Translations under genes and position numbers: made by a program
NCBI GenBank assembly: GCA_029531795.1
Contig: JAPEIS010000003.1
Location: forward strand, 62,001 to 126,000
Length of the DNA stretch: 64,000 nucleotides
Source: Sclerotinia nivalis
Lineage: Eukaryota > Ascomycota > Leotiomycetes > Helotiales > Sclerotiniaceae
Direction: 5' to 3'
Part shown: positions 1 through 12,312 of the stretch, in pieces
Layout: each line of letters starts with the position of its first letter
How positions within the stretch are numbered: the first letter of the stretch is position 1
Notes under the pieces: model-generated
Database searches by the model: none
Told to the model about the DNA's origin: nothing
What the model saw: only the letters and a program-made list of their open reading frames with translations

Positions 1-1498
1 AGAAGGATTTCTTTATAGTTGCTTGGTATATTTCGTATGCTTTGGAATTAGCTTTGTACTTTTCTTTGCAATTAACGTATTTAATTATTAAATGCTGATA
101 GGATTTGCCTTTAGCTTAACAAATTAAGCAAAAATGACCGGCTGTAGTATGATTGTTGCTATAGAGACTACAGGCTGGAGGTTTTTTGCAAAATGATTCG
201 TTGTAACCGAATCCTTGACATTTATTGCATTAGGAGAAAGGAATGGAAGGATAGAATCGTTCGATTTTGATGCTAATACCAGCAATATATAGCTTTTTTC
301 GAATAACTATCTTTGTTTCCTTTTGTATAACGAATGTAATAACTATTGCTCCTTCTTATTGATTAACTCTTTTGGAGGTATTGGTGAGCCAATAGGGAGT
401 ATTTATAAGAATAAGATCTGAATTAAAGATCTTAATTTCCTCTTTAATTAGATCTATACCTTTTGGGCCTGAGAATTCCTTGATTGGAATTTTATGAATA
501 ATGACTTTATACTATAGTTTATCGATTTGTATTCTCTTTGATCGAATGATTTGATTCCAGATTTCTTTTTTTTCGATTAGGAATTGTACATTGAAAGAGC
601 TATTAATGATTAAAATAATATTGTTGCTTCTAATTGTAGTAATGGTTGAAATAACAGGTCCATTGATATCAGCCTTTCTGAAAGCTTCATTAATTTTGTT
701 TCTTGTATATAATAGTATAAAGGAAATAAATTGATAAAGAGATGGATTGATAAGAATCAATCATTTACTAAAGGTATTTTCCTTTTATTCTGTAGGCTTT
801 TGTTTTGTAGAGTTTCCCTTTGTAATTATTTTCCATTCCTTTATTGTTTTGGTAACTGAAGTATAGCTTTCTTTGTTTGTTGTTAAAGGATTTGTTGAAG
901 GAATAATTGAATAATTGGGAAGATTGGAAAGGTGATTAGTCTGTTTTTCAATTCTTTTGGTTGCGTTTTCGAGGTGGAAGATCTGTGAAATGATAATATT
1001 TGAAGCTCTAATAAGTTTCCCTTTTTCAAGATATTCGCGAAATATTTCGATTAGATCTAGGATCTTCGATTGTTCTTCGATATCCTTTTCCATAGAGACA
1101 ACTAGAATGAAGAGGTTTTTCGCTTTTTGGATGGCTTCCTTTGGTTTTGTAGGGCTAAATTCTGAATAACTGAATTGTCTTCTTCGCTTATTATTGAATT
1201 GGAATGTAGAAGAGATAATAGATGATTTGAAAGGATCATCAAAGCTAAGAATATTATATTGAGCTTGGGAATTGAAGGATTGGAAAAAAGTTAAGCTAAA
1301 AAGAATAAATAAAGGATTATTAAAGCTCTCCTCATAAAGGAATAATAAAACCTCCTCTTGAGTTGGAATACCTAAGATAACTCTTGGAAAGCTGAATAGG
1401 ATAATATCGACCATAATGGTCTCTTCGTCCATAATAGAAGAGTTTTTACGCGAATTTTCATATAAGTTTCGTATTTTAAGCAACGACGACAGTATCAC
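1..1498 (-). mobile_element. Degraded LINE ORF1 (gag-like) fragment
   Basis: Minus-strand open frames at 785-1498 and 512-760, plus readable codons down to about 119, look like the nucleocapsid-like ORF1 of a Tad1-clade LINE. The 785-1498 piece is a charged, coiled-coil-like stretch around DLIEIFREYLEKGKLIRAS. Nearer the window edge, codons between about 235 and 119 give a CNKCQGFGYNESFCKK zinc knuckle followed by a second Cys/His cluster ending in HFCLIC, the usual CCHC array of fungal LINE gag proteins. The pieces are separated by stops, so the element is dead. It is in the opposite orientation to the reverse transcriptase that starts next to it, so the two are not one intact element. It may continue beyond the left end of the window. 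Confidence 0.7.
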
Positions 1499-1559
1499 AA
1501 CAACTACTGGGCCGATTCATTTGAGAACAATTAGAATGGATTTTGGAAGTATTTCTTTA

Positions 1560-4160
1560 TTAAATAAAGGAAAGAACTGGTCGTATTTCGAAGAAATTTT
1601 GTTCTTCGAAATTTGTTATATGTGTAATTCAGAGCACTCTTCCCAAATAGATAGAAGACAAAAGAAATCAGCTATCGATACAGTAATCCTGTTTACTACC
1701 GAAATCGAAAGGAATTCAAGAAACAAAAAGAAAATTTTAGCTCTTTTCCTAAATATCAAAAGGGCCTTCGATTATATATCCAAGAATCGACTCTTAAATA
1801 TCTGCAAGAATCTCAATCTTCCAATTAGTCTTATTATATGGATCTCATCATTTTTGGAAGAAAGATTACTCAAATTTTCGTTCGATGATCAAACCGAAGC
1901 TTTTAAACCAATCAACACCGGAATCCCTCAAGGAAGTCCAATCTCACCAATCCTTTTCCTAATCTATATTCGAGATCTCTTTCAATCGAATTCGGTTGAA
2001 TATTTTTTGTATATTGATAATATAGCTATGATTATTCATTTTTCAAGCTGAAAAAAGAATATCCTTTCCCTCGAAAGAGCAACCAAACAAATTTATACTC
2101 TCGATAAGAAAAACGCTATCCAATTCGATTTAGCAAAGACGGAATTAATGTATTTCTCCACATCCAAATACACTAAAGATGCTTCAATCAAGCTCTCAAA
2201 TTCTGAGATTGTACAACCTTCATCATTGATCAGATGGTTAGGAATATAATTCGATCCCGGCCTCAACTTCAAACAGCATATTGCTATTCAAACAACTCAA
2301 ACTAAGGCTTTATTCTATTGAATAACTAGATTAGTCAATACTGAAAAAGGGCTAAACCCTAAAGCACTAAAACAGCTTTATATAGCATGTATCACTAGCA
2401 TAACTGATTACGGATCAATCATCTAATAGAAAGATCAAGCTTTGTTCAAAAAGACTCTTCAATTATTCCAGAATCTTGCTCTACGTAAGATTCTAGGAGT
2501 TTTCAAAACCTTATCAATAAAGCTAATAGAAGTAAAAGCTGCTTTATACCCTCTGGAGATCAGATTAAACACTGGAATCAAACAATATACTTTCAGATTA
2601 TTGAAAATCTTGTCTTCCTATTCCGTCAATACAATTATGGATAAACTAGCTACCGAAAGGGAAACTCTAAATACAATAACAATTCCTCAAAGGAAACTAT
2701 CGAAACTTATTCAGCTTGAAAAGATCATGAATTCAATCGAAGAAGATTTCGATCCTTTAACCCTAAAAAAGATCGATCACTTTCATTTCCCTCCTTGGAA
2801 AAGGAATACTCCATACAAAATCAATATCAACAAGCTAGCAAAAGAGGATACCGCAATTATCTATAACCTTGTATTCAAATACAGATGCAAAAACACTATT
2901 ACAATATATACTGATGCTTCATCCACTTTGGACGGAATCGGAATTGGTATCGGGATTGCAGTTATTCTATCGAATAATCAGATTTCACACCAGGAAACTA
3001 TCAATATTGAAGTGAATCAGCTTGTCTACAATAATAAACTTCTTGGAATCATTAAAGTAATCGAATATGCTAGCTCCATTGCTCAACCAAACGAGAAATT
3101 CAAAATCTATTCAGGTAATCAGGTCGGATTATATCGATTGAAAATACCCTCTGATGCTTTTAGCCAAATATACCAAATTAAAGCAATTAAGACCACAGAA
3201 ACTTTTCTTAGAAAAAGAACAGAAATCTCTTTTAATTGAGTTCCAGGATATACCTCCATTAAAAGAAACGAATTGACCGATACTTTAACAAAAGAAACTA
3301 TAAAACAAAGATCATCATCAAACGAAACCAGCTTTGCCTCCTTAGGAATGAATATCAAAAGAACAAAATCCGAAGAATAGAATACTCTTCTTTATTCATC
3401 TAATTCGGCTTATTCGAAAATATACCCCTAGAAGATTAACTCAAAAATCGGAATTTCAGAAAACACTAAAAGAAGCTTTATTAGTGCTTTATTTCAACTT
3501 AAAATCGGTTATAAATATTTCAAATCTTATCTATAACGATTCGGAATCTCAGCAAATGATAATTGTAGATATAGAAAGAGAGAATCTCCTAATCATCTCT
3601 TATTCAATTGCTTGTTATACAAATCAATAAGAAGAATATTCAAGAAAAACAACCCTATTTTCCGATTTACTATAAAATACCTATTTCACACCAAAACAGG
3701 AATCATTAAGATCCTTGAATTTATCGAGGAAACAAAAATAGCTATCAGATCATGATATCTAACTAGGATACAAGAGAATGTAGAACAAGAAGGTGAAGGT
3801 GAAGAGGATGAACTAAAAGAAAATAGTTAATTGGGTCAATTTGGTCAATTTACCCTTCTATATGGGGTAAATCGTTCCAATTTCGAATTATATCACATTT
3901 CATTTGTTATTTTCCTTATTATATACAAGAGTATTTGTAAAATGGGCTTTGTTCCCCAAGATTAGTTTTCACTTCCCCCATTCAAAAATTAGTAGATTGA
4001 AGCCACTTCAATCTTCCCAAATTGTATTAGCTACAGCCGAATATAGCCAGCAATTCTCCATTTGTTACTTGTTAGAAGCCTATAAAGCTCCTAGCCGTCT
4101 TAGATAGTCTTAGACTCAGTGTAGACGTTAATTTAATCAATCAATCAATCAATCAATCAA
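1560..4160 (+). mobile_element. RIP-decayed LINE ORF2 (reverse transcriptase and RNase H)
   Basis: One reading frame, interrupted by stops, encodes the hallmarks of a Tad1-like LINE ORF2. The RT palm is at about 1740-2030, with a KRAFDYISKNRL segment and GIPQGSPISPILFL; the catalytic YxDD box is degraded to YIDN. An RNase H start (TIYTDASSTLDGIG) lies near 2905-2945, and a C-terminal CCHC box (C-x3-C-like start, then NHLLFNC) near 3560-3615. In-frame stops fall where Trp is expected, for example the TGA at 3237 in the position of W in the usual WVPGH-type motif and a TGA near 2320 in LFY-stop-ITRL. This is what C-to-T RIP makes of TGG. A (TCAA)n tail at 4135-4160 probably marks the 3' end. 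Not functional. Confidence 0.85.
4135..4160 (+). repeat. (TCAA)n tail at the LINE 3' end
   Basis: About six tandem copies of TCAA follow the decayed LINE. Several fungal non-LTR elements end in short tandem repeats of this kind, so this is read as the 3' terminus of the element. A second short (TCAA)n run occurs at 58865-58885 without LINE coding sequence next to it. Confidence 0.7.
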
Positions 4161-4244
4161 GGCATCATACAGGATGATTGTTTTCCATTTTCTAGATCCA
4201 ACATTGCACAATTGGATAACCACCATAGGAACCGTATAGAAGAT

Positions 4245-5026
4245 ATGACAACAGTATCGCTCCTCCAAAACTCCTTGAAGGTCATGAATTTCAGTGATAT
4301 CCCTGACTACTTCCAGTCGTCATGCCTCAACAAACTGAGTATCAGAACGGTATTCCGGGAATCAGTATCACGGTACTTATTGGAAGCTGTCTTTTCGAGT
4401 ATGCCACGGGATATCGAACATTATCAAGCCAGTATACGCCACATACAGGGTCAGTAATACCTTGATATTTTTGAACATGAATATTAACATACTTTAGTAT
4501 CTCCTGAGCAGATTGACGATGCAGTTCACAATCAGTTCTGCCTTATGAACAACAGCACACTTTTTGTTTATGATGTAGAAGGAGCCGACCTATACCCGTA
4601 CTACAAAGCGGATGATGACATATTCAAGCGATTGGGGGGAGAGCTAGTCGACATACTTTTACCACTTTGCCTTCTTTGTGGAAAATCCCGACGAGAAATC
4701 ATAGATGTCTGTACACCGTCGTGTATTGAAATTGCCTACCTGGCGAGCGAATTGAACCTCATTATCAAAGCCAGACCTCACTCTCCAGTCACATTCTACA
4801 GCCCCGTGCGAGGGGATATTGTTTCCCCGGATAATGCCCACCTATTTGGAGATGATCGTGAAATGCATGGCGAGGTACAAATTACTCTAATGCTCGGTAT
4901 CAAACCAGCTGGCAATCTTTCAGTGAACGTTATGTCGCTGCACGAGTTGAGCTTGTAGCCACGGAAGAAGCACAGATTCAAGGGGAAGCCGCGAATGGTG
5001 GCGCGATGGTTGGATTGAAGGGTTGA
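4245..5026 (+). CDS. Hypothetical protein, frame break near the 3' end
   Basis: Not recognised. Exon 1 starts at ATG 4245 (MTTVSLLQ...) and ends at 4449. A 48-nt intron (GTCAGT..TTTAG, 4450-4497) joins it in frame to exon 2 (VSPEQIDDAVHNQF...). The frame runs to a TAG at 4958 and ends in unconvincing sequence. From about 4862 a second frame is open and looks more protein-like (RYQTSWQSFSERYVAARVEL), ending at TGA 5026. No GT..AG intron of the right phase was found to connect the two, so a one-base frameshift or an assembly error around 4865-4900 is likely. No signal peptide or membrane segment is seen. The gene sits directly against the LINE tail, so an upstream part may have been lost. Confidence 0.45.
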
Positions 5027-6124
5027 ATTATTGAGCAAGCGGCGATTGGCAATGGTCCATATTTCTTAATAAATATTTTGTGCAATGGCGATCTAATGGA
5101 GGTTGTTTTGTAAGGGTAGGATAGGTGTCGATTGCTTTCTTTCTGGTGTTTGGAGTCTTGATTGATTAATGTATTCGTGAAGATTAATTAGTGATTATTT
5201 GACGTATATTTTCGTGGGTTCGTAGTTCGTTCATTTTTAGGGGACATAGTGAAATCTTATATATTTTGGGATGAGATAGGGTGGCGGCGGATGAATGCAA
5301 GTCTAATGTTGTGTTGTCTCTCTTAAGTACGTACCTACTAGGTGTATGTGATTACATAATTTGAGCACACGGCATGAATTGAGGTTGCACAGAGTTGAGG
5401 TTAGCGGGTCGGGTAAAAGGATGGTGCCAGGGTGAGCTAGTCCAAATAAGTACTAGTGGAGCTCTGATGCAAAAGTGCTTTATGCTTCGTAGAACTATAG
5501 TCTGAATGCCTTCATATCCATTACAATACACAATACACGCACCTGAAGGAAACAACAATAAACGAAAGAGGTCAACGAGGTGATAGGTAGCTATTGCTCT
5601 CGGGGGGTATGCATGCTGACGCCGGTCTTTCAATGACACATCGCGAGGCCGTTCCTGAATTCGTCACTAATATCTCCATCTAAACTTCAATATCAATATC
5701 AATACGCCACTCTACCACCCATTGCTATGAGTTTCGTCTTTTGTACTTATTTGCCGATAACACTCTCGGCCCTAACTCTTTTTCCCGAGATCTAAACGCA
5801 TTCAAAATGCTCAAGCTAAATGAGGAAATCCCAAGGAATCCCATCAAACTCACCACTTCTTGTCTTCACGGACTTTTCTCCACATATTTATCATCAACAT
5901 ATTTTCCGATTGGCGGAGATAAGCACTCAATGAGTAGATCCTACCGCCGCAACATCCGCGGTCTATTTATATCAAACCCGCGCTTTATAGGATGGGAAAC
6001 TTCTGAGCGCGAAGGATTGATTATAAGAGAGAAGGATGTACTTGTTCGATATATACAGGATAGTACTCAATTCACGAAATCAATTCTTGAAGGCAAAGGG
6101 ACGTCATTATAAATCTACCTAGCC
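5027..6124. other. Intergenic, upstream of the MFS transporter
   Basis: No convincing gene. An open stretch at about 5741-6112 has no good start, no recognisable product and an unconvincing composition, and is read as promoter or 5' leader of the transporter at 6125. Confidence 0.5.
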
Positions 6125-7709
6125 ATGCACAATCACTCAGAAAAGTCGGAAACGGATCCAGTCAATTTCCCGTCCCACCAAATATCAACCGATTTGGATC
6201 AAAATACTTCAGCTGGGGAATCTATCAAATCAACAGATCAAAAGTTATCGGGTGATGATTCTGAAATTATTACCGAAGAACTTCCTCGAGTAGCTCCAAA
6301 TCCCCATGCTGATATTCCAAATGGAGGAGTTGTTGCATGGCTTCAAGTCGTCGGGAGTTTCTTCCTATTTTTCAATTCATGGTATGTCTAGACTTCAAAG
6401 TTTCATGGATGGAAATGGTTGCATGGCTGACAATGAGACAATAGGGGCATAGTAAATATGTTTGGTGCATTCCAAACTTTTTATGAAAGTGATTTACTAT
6501 CTCACGAGTCACCATCTAATGTTTCATGGATTGGTTCTATTCAAGCATTTTTGCTTTTACTTGTGGGAGTTATTACTGGTCCTCTCTTCGGTAGGTCCCT
6601 TTTCCCTTCATAACCTCTCCTTCCATCATTATGAAAAACTAACCTCTTTCTAGATGCTGGGCTTTTTCGTCCACTTCTATCTACTGGTACATTTCTAGTT
6701 GTCTTCGGTATGATGATGACATCCATCTCCAAAACCTACTGGGAAATCATACTTGCCCAAGCAGTCTGCATGGGAATTGGATTGGGATGTCTTTTTGTTC
6801 CCAGCGTCGCAATTGTTTCTACTTATTTTTCGACACGCAAAGCTTTTGCGACTGGAATTGCTGCTAGTGGAAGTTCTCTTGGTATGTATTCATTTCACGA
6901 CTCATCTCTAAAGAATGAAAACTTGAGGTATCAATTATCAGTGGCTAACATCTTCAGGTGGTGTAATTTACCCAATTATTTTCCATAACCTTCAACCTAA
7001 GATAGGCTTTGGCTGGACAACAAGAGCCCTTGGATTCATTTTCCTCGCTACCCTTACAATCTCCATGAGTATAATGAAGATGCGTGTTAAGCCCTCGCAG
7101 AAACGAAAGCTAATAGACCTTGCCGCATTCAAAGAGCCACCATACATACTTTTTACCATGGGTCTGTTTTTCGGATTCATGGGTCTCAATATTCCCTTCT
7201 ACTATATTTCATCATACGCCATGGATGAAAATATCATGTCTTCCAACTCGGCATTCTATATGCTAAGTACCATCAATGCGGCGTCTATCTTCGGTCGCAT
7301 TATCCCCAACTACTTCGCAGATAAGTTTGGACCCTTAAACATCATCATACCAGGAACACTCATCGCGAGCGTCGTAGCTTTTAGTTGGACCGGTATTCAC
7401 TCTGTTGGCGGTCTCGTTGTATTTGCTATCATTTATGGATTCTCAACAGGATGTTTCGTGTCGATTCCACCCACCGTTATTGTGTCGTTGAGTCCACATC
7501 TCGGGGTAGTAGGCACGAGAATGGGGATGACGTTTGCGGTTGGTGGATTAGGGCTTTTGATTGGGACACCGGTTGCTGGACAGATACTTTCGATTTCAGG
7601 ATATATTCCTACTATAGCATTTTGTGGAGCCTTGCTTCTTGCTACTGTGGCTTGTTTCGTTGCAGCTAGAGTGTGCAAAACTGGAATGCATGTTAAGAAG
7701 TTTGCATGA
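6125..7709 (+). CDS. MFS monocarboxylate (MCT)-like transporter
   Basis: Predicted plasma-membrane permease of the monocarboxylate porter family; the substrate is not deducible. Four exons: 6125-6381, 6445-6590, 6654-6881 and 6958-7709, with introns of 63, 63 and 76 nt and phases 2, 1 and 1, giving 460 residues. An acidic, Ser/Thr-rich cytosolic N-terminus of about 64 residues is followed by PNGGVVAWLQV, the family's PDGG-x-x-W signature just before membrane segment 1. About 12 hydrophobic segments follow. The fourth exon carries the central loop (MKMRVKPSQKRK) and the second six-helix half, with NAASIFGRIIPNYFADKFG matching the conserved MFS loop between helices 8 and 9. Length and topology are normal for fungal MCT-like proteins. 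No partner genes adjoin it. Confidence 0.9.
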
Positions 7710-7732
7710 TTTTGTGGGAAAATGGTTTGGGG

Positions 7733-7820
7733 ATGAGCATTTTAGCGGCCGGATACCACGATGGATATGAGAAGATAGCATGGACATGAGCATTTCAGAC
7801 CGGCGGATACCACGATAGAT
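7733..7820 (+). repeat. Imperfect 53-bp tandem duplication in the transporter 3' region
   Basis: Two copies of a segment containing ATGAGCATTT and GGATACCACGAT lie about 53 bp apart, starting at 7733 and 7786, just after the transporter stop codon. Probably a local slippage or duplication event in the 3' untranslated region. Confidence 0.6.
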
Positions 7821-8481
7821 TAATGATTTGTCATATGCATACATATTTGGGACTGGGATTGAGGTGGCGGTAGCCAAGAAAAATATATACCCAACTATGC
7901 ACGGCTATAATATTTGTGTTCGTCAGTTCTATGAAGCTCGACCTAACGCGATCTTAATATTTTCCTTTTCCTTCATAAAATTCCATTGCCATATTTGTCA
8001 GTCTTTCTCTTCCCACTTTCATCGGCATAAGGCTCATGCTCCGTCTCCCATTCTCGATCTAGAAAAACAAAAGTCGCACACAGAGTTTCGACTGAAGATC
8101 AATCGTCGCAACATCCAAGGCATTATCGTGGAACAGTTAATATTCCATGTACGTCTGATATTCGAGGAGGCCGGATCTTCGAAATGAACTGAATATCACA
8201 GCCTGTTTAAGGAATTGAGACCCTCCCAACATTGCTAACGACTCACGGAGCACCAGAAACCATTCGTCAAAATCACATCCCCACTCAGCTATGTCTCTTC
8301 TCACCACAAATCGCAAAATCCAGCCCGCACTACATCTTCCAAGAGTTAACATAAAAGCTAAGTCATCTCATCTCATCCACTCCTAAAACCCCAACTCCAT
8401 AAATGCCTCACACTCTGTTCCACCCCTCCTTCCGTCCCATTCCGAGCCTGTATGGTCGGCGCCTTCAAAGCTACCCCCAAA
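7821..8481. other. Intergenic, convergent gene ends
   Basis: Space between the 3' ends of the plus-strand transporter and the minus-strand gene at 8482. An open frame at 7828-8187 has no protein-like composition and is disregarded. Nothing else is seen. Confidence 0.5.
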
Positions 8482-9072
8482 TCAGTACATCCCTTGATAT
8501 CCCGGAAAAAACAACGTACTCAAAGAAACAGTCCTAATAGATTCCCAAGCAATTCTCCTTCCCAAATCAATAGGTCCTTCATCACAATAAACCGGTGCTA
8601 TACGACCCCGCTCATCTTTCACCATCTTCCCCCTCCGTATCGGTTTTGGCTTTTCTGATATCCAGCTACTGCGAGTACGAGCCTCATACGCATTTCCGCA
8701 ATATCTATATGAGCTTCCTAATTTCATTTTCCGTGACGACGAATTAATGGTAATTTCCCTCGATTTCCCCATTTGTTGTCTCAAATTCGCAATTTTCGCC
8801 TCTCCAACATAAAGTACCTCAATATCATCCCCATACTCGAAGACTACAGGATGTCCCTCACATGTCAAATATTCATCGTTAAATATAGAGTTTCGTCGAA
8901 ATGATCCCTTTGAACAAAAATGAATGGAACCCCGTCCGCTTGCATATCCCGAGTCTGTGGATGCGGTAGAATTAGAGTGTGATCTTTTTGTTGGTTTTGA
9001 ATCCGTGTTACTACGAGTTTGAGTTTGGTGATTTATTTCTTCGGTGATGAGTTTGTTCTTGATTGAGTACAT
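8482..9072 (-). CDS. Hypothetical protein
   Basis: Not recognised. The minus-strand frame is open from 9234 to the stop at 8482. The first clear ATG that keeps the protein-like part is at 9072 (MYSIKNKLITEE), giving 196 residues. Two nearer-5' methionines in NAMQM (9180 and 9174) are possible if a 5' exon at about 9501-9257 is used; a GTAAAT..GAAG intron would join it in frame. The N-terminal half is Ser/Thr-rich (TKRSHSNSTASTDSGYAS). The C-terminal half has a compact region around FEYGDDIEVLYVGEAKIANL and then basic segments. No signal peptide. It is transcribed in the same direction as the next unknown gene at 9832. Confidence 0.5.
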   Translation of the reverse strand: MYSIKNKLITEEINHQTQTRSNTDSKPTKRSHSNSTASTDSGYASGRGSIHFCSKGSFRRNSIFNDEYLTCEGHPVVFEYGDDIEVLYVGEAKIANLRQQMGKSREITINSSSRKMKLGSSYRYCGNAYEARTRSSWISEKPKPIRRGKMVKDERGRIAPVYCDEGPIDLGRRIAWESIRTVSLSTLFFPGYQGMY

Positions 9073-9831
9073 GATTTGAGAGGTCGTTTGATATTTGTGG
9101 TTTAAGCTTAATAACTCTCGGGAGCAGAGTTCTCCACTGTGCTCTTGACACTTCAATATAAGTATTACCAACATTTGCATCGCATTTTCTTCAGTCAAAA
9201 ATATGAGCGAAGATTGCCATGGGAGCAAAGCCAATAGGATTCACGAGGGTTACTTGAGACATTTACCTGAAAAGCTGTGCTTTGAGTGGGGCTGGCGGTT
9301 GGCGGTTAAAGAATTGCGCCGCGTCAGCCTCTGGAAGGATTGTTGGGTTATTTCGTTGGAATTTAGGAGGACGATCAAATGCCATATGTATGATGTATCT
9401 TGACACTGATACCGGGTTGAAGCCTCATGGTATGTTGTTATAGTAGATAATTGAATAGCAAACCAAGACAGAAAGGAAATGCGGAAGAAAATGTTGAACA
9501 TACATCTGATGAAGAAACGAAGAAGGAAAATATATATGAGTACGAAATATTTAAACGTAATAGAACAAGAAAGGGATGTAGTAAAATAATGGCTTATTAG
9601 CCTGGAACGTAGTGAAGGAAAGCAAAATATAAATCCCCTGATTCCTGTAACCCTTGATTCCTGTCACATTACTACTACCATGATGCACTCGCTCATAGTT
9701 ACCATGGTATTTGAAACTCCTCGAAGCGATTTCTGAGTTACGATTCTCAACATGGCGCGCCAAAAGCCTCAATTAGCCCATAATACACGCCTCTAGTAAA
9801 GCACTTACAAATACTCTCTTCAACACGATTA
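9073..9831. other. Intergenic or possible 5' exon of the 8482 gene
   Basis: A minus-strand open frame with ATG at 9501 could be a first exon for the gene at 8482, through a donor near 9257 and an acceptor near 9185, but its product is not convincingly protein-like. The rest is AT-rich and shows nothing. Confidence 0.35.
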
Positions 9832-11026
9832 TCACACGAAATGAGAATTGTGAATATCAACCGGTATTCTACGCAACGCTTTATTCTTGGTTCCCCTTTC
9901 GGTTACTACAGCTCTGCGTGCTGAGGGAACAAGCTCCCTTGCTCTTGTGGAAGGTAACTTGTATTCATTACGAGAGCTGTGATAATTGTCATGTAGTTCC
10001 TCGTAATACTCGTAGTAGTCGTCATTCTTAACCCGAGTGCCAAGGCTTTGTTTCTTCTTTTCCTCATTGAGACAATGTTTTTGGTTGCTGGTGCTATTTG
10101 TTGACGTCTTGGAAGTATGGTTACTCGATCTGGATTTGTTATTGTGGCTTATCCTGGAAGAAGTGTTATCGTCAGAAGCATGGCCTATTTTGTTGTTAAT
10201 ATCTCTATCAGGATATGTGTAATGAAAGGAAAGACATACCTTCAGTATTCCTAAACCGCTCTCTTCGCGAATTCCTACCATCTCTTCCACGATAATTTTC
10301 GTCCGATTCAGGATTACTATCATAGTTTCTGGTTCGAGAACTAATCTTTCCGGGCTCTCCTTGGTTGTACACAGAACTAATTGAGCGTGGATTAAGGAAG
10401 GATGAAGCTGTTGATGACTTTCCATAAGGTGATCTAGAATTGATCGACGTAGAGACCGAAGATGTTGTTGCCGTTCGTGAAGCTGATGAATCTTTAGAAT
10501 TAGAGCGACTGCTTGGCATTATCGGTTTAGAAGTGGCACGAGTCTTTCGAGTAGGAACTCTACGTTGTATTTGGCCAGCAATGGGCTTAGAACGATTAGG
10601 AATTGGACCCGGTGCATTAACATTGACTGATCGACGAGAGTTTACATCTCTCTTTGACGGATTTCCATCTCCCACAAGCATTCCAGTTCCTTCACCTCCC
10701 TTACAATGCCAAAATTCATCATCGGAGTCATCTTCCTCAGCCGAAGTCTTCTTTGACTTCGTGGAGAAAAAGGACTTCACAAGTACATTTTGCTTTGGTG
10801 ACTTTGGTAGTTTAGGTCTTAATTCATCAGTGGTAAGGCTCTCCTTACTTCCACCAGATATATGCCATGTTTTTGATTTGAATAAATGAGGACGATTGGA
10901 AGTCTCGCTTTTGACCGTTTCCGAGTATCTTCTTCCTTGTTTTGGCCTATCACCACTGAATTTTCGTGAAGTAATAGTGAGGTTCTCAGGCGCATTGTGT
11001 TTGGTTTTCCTAAACAATCCTGACAT
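9832..11026 (-). CDS. Hypothetical Ser/Arg-rich disordered protein
   Basis: Not recognised. Two exons: 11026-10240 and 10184-9832. The 55-nt intron (GTATGT..AATAG, with TATTAAC as branch site) joins the frames at phase 1, giving 379 residues. An acceptor 20 nt nearer the donor would give an early stop, which supports this choice. The protein begins MSGLFRKTKHNAPEN and is almost entirely low complexity: rich in Ser, Arg, Lys and Asn, with one acidic patch followed by Trp (AEEDDSDDEFWHCKGGEG) in the first third and Tyr-rich DDYYEYYEELHDNYHSS near the C-terminus. No membrane segment or known domain is visible. Composition suggests a disordered, possibly nucleic-acid-associated or signalling protein, but that is only inference. 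Confidence 0.65.
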
Positions 11027-12312
11027 GAGGTAGCATTGATTACACGCCGCAAAGAGTTTGATCTCTTTACCACACGCAGAACTGAAGTTTCTCTTTCAAG
11101 TATTGTAGCTAGGGGACAGATTGAATATAAGCCACAGGAACTCCCGCCTTACTCTAAGCAGTAGGCCATAGACACCGGAGGTTAAATCATGGTCAAATCC
11201 GCTTGATAGCTCACAAGACATTAGATAAATTGATAGAATGGGTAGAGACCCCGTTCGAACCATGCTCTAGCCATCAATGGCTATTGACACCTGGACTTGA
11301 CCTTCGACGTAGCATTCTGGCGATTCCTTAAAATTGTGAGGCAGCAATTGATATTTCAGTAATCGGGAATAGCAGTACCGACATAAATAAGTATGGCGAA
11401 ATAGATTTGTGGTACGGACATTCACCACATACACAGCCTGGGATATTCTTTTCTGGCAACATCGACCCTCATCCACAAAGAATGATAATCATCTAATGGA
11501 GAGTTCAGTTAAAGTAAAATACTGTAATTTTCTTCATGTCGGCAGTCCAAAGTCTAAGACGATCCTGAATTCCTGCTGACCAAATTCTGCACCGACCAGT
11601 ACCGCGCGGTAAGAACATAAAAATGCTCCAACCAACATCTTTAAAGAGGGTCAAAGGATTTTTCCTAGATGCTGAAAGGATGATTATTATTAGGTAATTC
11701 TAGAGTAACCAGTGTTTACGAAATCGCTCACATTGCCGCAAATTATTCGACCATTTGATATTTGTTGATTGGCATCATGTGTATGGTCGTTTGAGGTACG
11801 ATGACAGGTTCGAATTAATAATGATCATGTCATTGTAATACAACATCCGTCCGGAATAGAGAAAGGCATACATGAGAATATCAATCTTAGAACCCGGGTA
11901 TTTGAACAAAGTAGAAAAAGACTTTCGATTTATCAATCGCATTTGAACTTGGAGATTTGCCTTGATCGACGAAACTCAACTTCGACGACTTCGACGAGCT
12001 ATTTTAGCTAACGACCAAAAATGATACCATCGAACACTCTGAAAGAATCATTCTCTGAAGAAGTTCATTGTGAAATACCTAAGAAATTGGTTCCGTCCAC
12101 GTTCCCATTCACCAAATACTCAAGCTCATGAAATCATTGAAGCGACCACAAACCCAATGGTGGGATGGGATATGCCGGGACTTCCAGAAAATGAGACGAA
12201 AACAACGGCAGGGCCAAGCGGATTTGCAAAAGGTGATTTCCTTACGCAGCGTCCAGAAGGATGGAAACTCGAGGCACAAAAAGCCATGTCACACATGTCA
12301 CACAAGTAATAC
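11027..12312. other. Intergenic
   Basis: No supported gene. Short open frames around 12020-12309 on the plus strand lack domains and agreement with each other; they might be decayed exons belonging with the frame that starts at 12313. No RNA gene was found. Confidence 0.4.

Noticed and set aside
11230..11290. GTTCGAAC near a possible tRNA B box
   Set aside because: No acceptor stem, A box or cloverleaf pairing could be built on either strand.
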